Below, piece by piece: positions 1 through 4,518 of a stretch of DNA of 14,648 nt (positions are counted from its first letter, which is position 1; the number at the start of each line of letters is the position of its first letter). A program made the translations under genes and the position numbers. The DNA comes from Chloroflexota bacterium (lineage in GTDB: Bacteria > Chloroflexota > Dehalococcoidia > JACQGW01): contig JACQGW010000072.1 in assembly GCA_016199325.1 (NCBI GenBank), positions 1 to 14,648 on the forward strand, in the 5' to 3' direction. The notes below the pieces were generated by a model. The model saw only the letters and a list, made by a program, of their open reading frames with translations, was not told the DNA's origin and did no database searches.

Positions 1-128
1 CCTGGTCATCAGCCTGCTCCGGTACGCCGGTGCGACCAACATTGCCCAAGCCAGACGCTGGTGCGATGCCCATCTCACCCTGACTCCCCTGCCTCTGACC
101 GCCAGCCTGATTACATGAGAAAGCCCTG
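1..128 (+). mobile_element. Right end of an ISAs1-type insertion sequence (partial)
   Basis: The first 128 bases contain the 3' end of a transposase-like frame (2-118) followed directly by ATGAGAAAGCCCTG (115-128). Read on the complement this is CAGGGCTTTCTCAT, which resembles a CAGGG-type IS terminus. The outer end would be base 128, after which the sequence becomes a GT39-like membrane protein. The left end, the other terminal repeat and any target-site duplication lie outside the window. The family assignment rests on remembered resemblance of the transposase C-terminus, so the boundary is an inference. Confidence 0.45.
2..118 (+). CDS. Transposase, C-terminal end only (ISAs1-like)
   Basis: This frame enters from the left edge and stops at TGA 116-118, giving 38 visible residues that begin LVISLLRYAGATNIAQARRW. 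From memory, ISAs1-family transposases often end in a segment of the form 'LLRLAGxTNIAxAxRxxA', which this matches closely. The catalytic DDE residues would lie upstream, outside the window. The stop overlaps the ATG at 115 of the next frame (ATGA). I read that overlap as a result of the insertion, not a designed coupling. Alternatively it is the tail of an unrelated gene: only 38 residues are visible. Confidence 0.45.
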   Translation: MVISLLRYAGATNIAQARRWCDAHLTLTPLPLTASLIT

Positions 129-1095
129 CGTCGCCGCGCTCGGGCTTGACGCCCTGCGCTGCCGCCGCGGAGAGGCGCTGCAGCGCGCCGTACAGGTCGG
201 CGTTCCCGTCGGGCTGGCCTCGCTCGGGTTCTTCCTCTTTGCGCAGCGCTACGCCAACGAGGCGCTCCGGCAGGTCTGGCAGCCGTTCTTCCTGCCGGCC
301 TTGCCGCTCGATGCGCTGCGGATCGCCGTGGCCCGCACCGGCCACCTGCTCTCGCCGGACCCCTGGCTGGGCTGGCTGCTCGCCATCGGCGTGTGCTGGG
401 CAGGGGCCATGCTCGTCCACCGGCGGCGTCCGGCCGCCGTGGTCGTGCTGGGAGCTGTCCTCCTGGCCTCGATTGGCGCTGCGATGGCCCAGCGATACCC
501 GTTTGGCGAGGCGCGCACGGGGCACTACCTGGCGGCGCTGCTGGCCGCCTTTGCCGGTGCCGGCCTTGGCTCGATCTTCTCGGCTGCGGCGCGGGCGTCG
601 CGACCGCTGGCCGCCCTGGGTCTGGCCGGACTGGCGATCTGGTGGGGATCGAGCATCCCCTGGAGCGGGCTCGGCCGGTTCGTGCCGGTCGAGCACGTCG
701 CGCCCCTGGTCGAGCTCCTGGAGGCGAGCCGGGAGCCCGCGGACGTCGTCGCCCTGCACTACATGACGGTCTACGCCTACGCCTACTACAGTCCGGAGCC
801 CTGGGCGCTGGCGCCAAGCCCAACGGGGTTCGACGTCCGATTCCGGAATCCCCGCGTGATGGCCTTTGCCTGGCATCGGGGAGACAACGCGAAGTATGAC
901 GAAGAGGCTCGGCAGATGCTGGAGCGGGCAGGCACCGGGCGGATCTGGTTCCTCGCCTCTCATGCCGGCGGCGACGAGGAGCAGTACATGGTCGACCGTC
1001 TGGCCGGTCGTGGGGCGGTCGTGGGCGCCTGGCAGCAGCCGGGGGCGAGCCTGCGACTGATCACGAGCAGTCGGCCTGGTGGTCTGCCACGCTGA
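115..1095 (+). CDS. GT39-like membrane glycosyltransferase, C-terminal part (5' truncated, probable pseudogene)
   Basis: The frame encodes about five hydrophobic segments (roughly nt 190-250, 360-420, 430-485, 520-580 and 600-655) followed by a soluble C-terminal domain of about 140 residues. That domain contains 'GTGRIWFLASHAGG' and a final 'GASLRLI' strand. This is the layout of the last membrane helices and extracytoplasmic domain of GT39-like (GT-C fold) proteins. The N-terminal half, which should carry the acidic catalytic loop, is absent. The frame stays open to the left edge, but the codons before 115 do not look like a membrane protein and another frame there looks like a transposase end. 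The ATG at 115 lies within the presumed IS terminus. If translated, the product would lack catalytic residues. Confidence 0.6.
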   Translation: MRKPCVAALGLDALRCRRGEALQRAVQVGVPVGLASLGFFLFAQRYANEALRQVWQPFFLPALPLDALRIAVARTGHLLSPDPWLGWLLAIGVCWAGAMLVHRRRPAAVVVLGAVLLASIGAAMAQRYPFGEARTGHYLAALLAAFAGAGLGSIFSAAARASRPLAALGLAGLAIWWGSSIPWSGLGRFVPVEHVAPLVELLEASREPADVVALHYMTVYAYAYYSPEPWALAPSPTGFDVRFRNPRVMAFAWHRGDNAKYDEEARQMLERAGTGRIWFLASHAGGDEEQYMVDRLAGRGAVVGAWQQPGASLRLITSSRPGGLPR

Positions 1096-1120
1096 TTGTA
1101 ATGGATGCGGCCTGCCGGGT

Positions 1121-1160
1121 TCATGCGTCATACGTCATACGTCATGCGTCATTACGTCAC
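1121..1160. repeat. Short tandem repeat, 7-bp CGTCATN units
   Basis: Four consecutive 7-bp units CGTCATA, CGTCATA, CGTCATG and CGTCATT occupy 1126-1153. They are preceded by TCATG and followed by ACGTCAC. The array sits in the 134-bp spacer between the truncated gene ending at 1095 and the start codon at 1230. It could be slippage-prone microsatellite DNA or a set of binding sites; nothing in the sequence decides between these. Confidence 0.7.
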
Positions 1161-1185
1161 CTTTCGACGGGCGGTGCCCATCAAA

Positions 1186-1199
1186 ACCACTGAAGTGGT
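1186..1199. promoter_or_regulatory. Small dyad upstream of the 1230 gene
   Basis: ACCACT (1186-1191) and AGTGGT (1194-1199) form a perfect 6-bp dyad around GA, 30 bp before the GTG start at 1230. It could be an operator half-site pair or a weak hairpin in the leader. No convincing -35/-10 pair is visible. GAGGAG at 1211-1216 is the most SD-like stretch before the start, although it is 13 bases away. Confidence 0.25.
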
Positions 1200-1229
1200 C
1201 CCTAGTCCCTGAGGAGACGTGCAGGAAGC

Positions 1230-4200
1230 GTGAACTACCAGGACGCCGGGATCGCCCGGGAATCTGTCGGGAAGGGACCGGACCGCATCGCCCGCTGGGT
1301 GAGGACCGTGCGGGCGCTGCCGGTTGTGGTCCCGCTGGCCGCGCTGACCCTCGTGTATACCTTTCCGCTGGCGCTGGAGGCCGCGGGCGCGATGCCCTTC
1401 GTCACCGGCGACCCGGCGCTCCTGACCTGGGTCATGATGTGGAACTGGCAGAGCCTCTGGCAGGCATCGTGGTCGCTGGCCGACGCCAACGTCTACTTCC
1501 CGGCCAGAGGAACGCTCTTCTTCTCCGATCTGCTCCTGCCCGCGACGTTGCCGTTCGGCGCGATCTACGCCGTCAGCGGGAACCCGATCCTCGCGGGCAA
1601 CTGGACGGTGCTGCTCTCGATCTTCCTGAACGCGGCCTCGACGGCCTGGCTCGCCCATCGGTGGACGAATGACCGCCTGGCTGCCTTCGTCGGCGGGGCC
1701 GTCGGCGCCTTCAGCCCTCTGATCCTGGCCAAGCTCATTCATTTCCAGTTGATGATGTTCTGGTGGACACCCCTCGCCCTGGTTTTCGCCGACGCCTACA
1801 GCCGGCGGCCGCGCTTTCTCGCCGGCCTCGGCGTCGTGCTCTGCCTCTGGCTTCAGTTCCTCACGGCCGTCTATCTGAGCTTCTACACGCTCTTCGCCTG
1901 CGCCATCCTGCTGGCGACCGCCGCAGCCACTTTTCGGCGCGGACCGTTTCTCGGGAGGGCTGTCGCCATGCGTTGCCGAGCTGAATCTCGGGTCACGGTT
2001 GGAGCGTCCGGTAAGCCGCCGGCGGATCCGATCGACTCCCCGTCTGCCACGCTGAGCCGCAGCGAGTCGTCCGCGGATCTGACGGACTCCTGGTCTGCCC
2101 GGCTGAGCCGCAGCGAAGCATCTCCCCGGGGCGACGCGGCAGCGTTCGGGAGATGCTTCGCTGCGGCTCAGCATGACAGTGAACCGGCGGGCCCATCCGT
2201 CACAGACTTGGCGGATGCGCCAGGACGACAACCACAAGCCAGGACGTCCTACCGGTTTGTAGCGGTCGCCTATGCGCTCTGCCGGAATCTGCTGGGGGGC
2301 CGGGGTCCGGGCGCTGAAGCGCCAACTACGAGCCGGGAGGGTGCTCCGGTTCGTAGTTGGCGCTTCAGCGCCCGGTTCCCCGGCCCGACGGGCGCCACTC
2401 GGCGCATCGTGTTGCACGGAATGGCGCTGGCGGCCGTCGCCGCGGCGCTGTTCCTGCCGCCCGTGCTTGGATACACGCGCGCCACCTCGGCGTGGGACGC
2501 GCAGCGCCCTCCGGACGAAGTCCGCGACGGCTCGGCGGGGCTCGCGAGTTTCCTCAATACCGACCCCGGCCTGGTGCTGTACGGCGAGCATCCCCTGCGC
2601 CGCTTCACCACCCAGGCGGCGCAGGACTACCAGAAGCGGCTGTTCCCTGGCTTTGCCACCCTGGCACTGGCGCTGCTCGCCAGCCGCTTTGTCGGGACGG
2701 GCCAGGCAGACCGGCAGCAACAGATCCGGCTGCGGGCCATGCTGCTCACGATCCTGGTGGCGGCGGTGCTCGCCGCCGGGCCCTACCTCATCCTCGGCGG
2801 CGGCGACACGGGTATCCCCCTGCCGTACCTCGCCTTGCAGAGCCTCGTTCCCGGGTTCCAGGCGATGCGGATGCCGGCCCGCTTCGCCCTGATGGCTGTG
2901 CCGGCACTGGCGGTGCTGGCCGCCTTCGGCATCCTCGCTCTCCGGCAGGGGGTGCTGGGGCCGCGCCTGGCCCGGATCGGTCCGTGGCTGGCGACGGGGT
3001 GGCTTCTCCTGGAGCTCCTGCGATCCCCGCTGCCGATGGTGCCATTCGACGATGCCTTCGATGGGGAGTCGCGCGAGCTGCTGGCGACTGCGAGGGGGGC
3101 CATCTACTGGCTGCCGCACGTCGAGCCGGACTACCAGTACGCCAACCAGAACATCGCCCTCGAAGTTGTCCGGATGGTCCAGAATCGCGCCCTGATCCCG
3201 ATGGTAAACGGGTACACCGGGCTGATGCCGCCCACCTACCTGGATCTCCACCGCCTGGCCTGGCTGGAGGCGCCGGCCCTCGTCGCGACCGTTCTGAAGA
3301 ACCTGGACGTGAGCACGGTTCTGCTGGACACCCGTCTGATGTCGCCGGCGCTGGTCGCCGAGTGGGATGCCGCTGCGAGAGACGAAGGGTCGTCCGTTCG
3401 ATTTGCGCGGACGGCCGGAAACGGCCGCTTGCGCCTCTACGAGATCGGCCGGGTGCCGAGTCCGGCGCCGGTTGTGAACGCCGCGATTGCCAACGAGCAG
3501 TTCGAGGTCAGCCGTCCCGCCACGCTCTTCCTCGACTTGACGAACGCCGAGCCGGCGCCCTGGGTCAACCGCCATGTGGACGGCCTCCAATCGGTCGGCG
3601 TCCGGTGGGTCTATCAATCGGACGGCCGGACCTACTCGGCCAACGTGCGGGCCGCCCTTCCCCTCTACGTGGCCCCGGGCGGAGCGGCAACGGCGCGCCT
3701 CTCCGTCACGGCGCCGCCGGTGGCCGGCGAGTACGACCTTGCAGTCGACGTCCAGGGCGCGCTCCAGGCGCGTCGCCGGGTTGCCGTCACGACCGATCGC
3801 CCGCCGACGTCCAGGGAGCGCGGTGGGGAGATCACGGCCGAGCTGCGCATCGAGCCGGCGCTGGCGCCGGAGCTGACGCTTCGGCCGGGGGCCCCGCTAC
3901 GGCTGCGCGGCAGCGTCGCCAACACCGCTGCGGTGATCTGGCCGATCTTCAACCCGCTCGAGCCCATCGGGCACGTGCGGGTCGGCTATCGGTGGTACCC
4001 GCGCGGTCGTGAGAACCCTGAATCCGAGCTGCGTGGACTTCAGGGACGCTTCGATCTCAGCCGTGCAGTCTGGCCGGGGCAGTCGGCGCCGATTGCCGGA
4101 ACGATCCTGGCGCCGGGCGAGCCGGGCCAGTACACGCTGGAGATCGGTCTGGTCGTAGAGGGCATCGCCTGGCTGCAGGAAGCGCGGCCGCCACGCAGCG

Positions 4201-4241
4201 CGGGCGTCTGGACGGCGATCGTCGTTCAGCGCGGCGAATGA
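1230..4241 (+). CDS. Large GT39/YfhO-like membrane protein with C-terminal beta-sandwich domains and an in-frame repeat insertion
   Basis: This 1003-residue protein has a polytopic membrane core (about residues 30-600), a soluble extracytoplasmic region (about 615-745) and two successive beta-sandwich-like modules (about 745-855 and 870-1000). The modules share 'RW(V)Y...GR' strands and 'PGxxA...APxxxGxY' turns. The first extracytoplasmic loop carries GDP (60-62) and DAN (85-87), both conserved in its paralogue at 8888-11428. This fits an enzyme or relative of the GT-C class acting outside the membrane; the acceptor is unknown. Compared with the paralogue it has about 138 extra residues (near 247-390), made of palindromic repeats rich in Ser, Arg and Ala, between two membrane segments. 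Other frames also give long open stretches, as expected at this GC content; conservation with the paralogue selects this one. The GTG start is the first in frame with a nearby SD-like sequence. Confidence 0.85.
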   Translation: MNYQDAGIARESVGKGPDRIARWVRTVRALPVVVPLAALTLVYTFPLALEAAGAMPFVTGDPALLTWVMMWNWQSLWQASWSLADANVYFPARGTLFFSDLLLPATLPFGAIYAVSGNPILAGNWTVLLSIFLNAASTAWLAHRWTNDRLAAFVGGAVGAFSPLILAKLIHFQLMMFWWTPLALVFADAYSRRPRFLAGLGVVLCLWLQFLTAVYLSFYTLFACAILLATAAATFRRGPFLGRAVAMRCRAESRVTVGASGKPPADPIDSPSATLSRSESSADLTDSWSARLSRSEASPRGDAAAFGRCFAAAQHDSEPAGPSVTDLADAPGRQPQARTSYRFVAVAYALCRNLLGGRGPGAEAPTTSREGAPVRSWRFSARFPGPTGATRRIVLHGMALAAVAAALFLPPVLGYTRATSAWDAQRPPDEVRDGSAGLASFLNTDPGLVLYGEHPLRRFTTQAAQDYQKRLFPGFATLALALLASRFVGTGQADRQQQIRLRAMLLTILVAAVLAAGPYLILGGGDTGIPLPYLALQSLVPGFQAMRMPARFALMAVPALAVLAAFGILALRQGVLGPRLARIGPWLATGWLLLELLRSPLPMVPFDDAFDGESRELLATARGAIYWLPHVEPDYQYANQNIALEVVRMVQNRALIPMVNGYTGLMPPTYLDLHRLAWLEAPALVATVLKNLDVSTVLLDTRLMSPALVAEWDAAARDEGSSVRFARTAGNGRLRLYEIGRVPSPAPVVNAAIANEQFEVSRPATLFLDLTNAEPAPWVNRHVDGLQSVGVRWVYQSDGRTYSANVRAALPLYVAPGGAATARLSVTAPPVAGEYDLAVDVQGALQARRRVAVTTDRPPTSRERGGEITAELRIEPALAPELTLRPGAPLRLRGSVANTAAVIWPIFNPLEPIGHVRVGYRWYPRGRENPESELRGLQGRFDLSRAVWPGQSAPIAGTILAPGEPGQYTLEIGLVVEGIAWLQEARPPRSAGVWTAIVVQRGE
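2022..2123 (+). repeat. 51-bp imperfect tandem duplication inside the 1230-4241 coding sequence
   Basis: Unit 1 (2022-2072) and unit 2 (2073-2123) match at about 40 of 51 positions and share GCTGAGCCGCAGCGA exactly. The period of 17 codons keeps the frame, giving two related peptides ending in '(T/R)LSRSE'. Unit 2 runs directly into the left arm of the palindrome at 2102-2172, so unit 1 looks like a decayed extra half-element. Confidence 0.8.
2102..2172. repeat. Palindromic repeat, family A, copy 1 (within coding sequence)
   Basis: A perfect 25-bp inverted repeat: left arm 2102-2126 begins GCTGAGCCGCAGCGAAGC, right arm is 2148-2172, with a 21-nt loop between. The element is translated as part of the host protein: 'LSRSEASPR' on the left and 'GRCFAAAQHD' on the right. 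The same arms occur at 6273-6355 in another gene. Confidence 0.9.
2309..2373. repeat. Palindromic repeat, family B (within coding sequence)
   Basis: A perfect 23-bp inverted repeat: left arm 2309-2331 begins GGGCGCTGAAGCGCCAACTA, right arm is 2351-2373, loop 19 nt. Similarity continues outward imperfectly, with GGCCGGGG on the left and CCCCGGCC on the right. It is translated as 'GAEAPTTSRE' and 'RSWRFSAR'. The sequence is unrelated to family A, so the insert in this gene is composite. Confidence 0.9.
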
Positions 4242-4308
4242 ATCCGTCGCATACGTTCGGTGCGGCGTGATCCGGGCTGGCGAGGCCTGGCACGTCGATC
4301 TGGTGCTC

Positions 4309-4390
4309 GCCGGGGAACGGAGCACTCACGTGCGCACTACGAACCAGTGCCGCCGCTCGTAGCGCGCACGTGAGTGCTCCGTTCCCCGGC
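4309..4390. repeat. Palindromic repeat, family C, between two membrane-protein genes
   Basis: Inverted repeat with 34-bp arms matching at 33 positions: left 4309-4342 begins GCCGGGGAACGGAGCACTCA, right 4357-4390, loop 14 nt. It occupies the middle of the 277-bp spacer 4242-4518, where I see no gene. It could fold into a very stable hairpin in a readthrough transcript. There is no following T-tract, so I do not call it an intrinsic terminator. It could still stabilise 3' ends or limit downstream expression. Confidence 0.9.
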
Positions 4391-4518
4391 GATGCAAGGA
4401 GCACCGCACATGGCCCTGGAGGCTCACGGGCGCGAACTGTGCTCCGGGGCACTCCCTGGTTCGCGGTGTCGTGAACGCTGGCGACTCGATCGCGTAGACC
4501 AACGTCCATCGGAGGCAC

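Noticed and set aside
2320..2345. Peptide 'EAPTTSRE' shared by the repeat insert of the 1230 gene and the 8888-11428 protein
   Set aside because: The codons differ and the positions are not homologous in the alignment, so this looks like coincidence.
2022..2373. Possible CRISPR array, because of several repeated segments
   Set aside because: Repeats are of different families, mostly inverted, and not regularly spaced by unique spacers; no cas gene is near.
1152..3617. 821-codon open frame on the - strand opposite the large membrane-protein gene
   Set aside because: It has low-complexity Arg/Gln/Gly/Glu-rich content and no domain, as expected for an antisense frame of GC-rich coding DNA. The + strand frame is supported by its paralogue.
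4309..4390. Intrinsic terminator
   Set aside because: The stem is strong but far longer than usual and has no T-tract on either side. It is better explained as a palindromic repeat.
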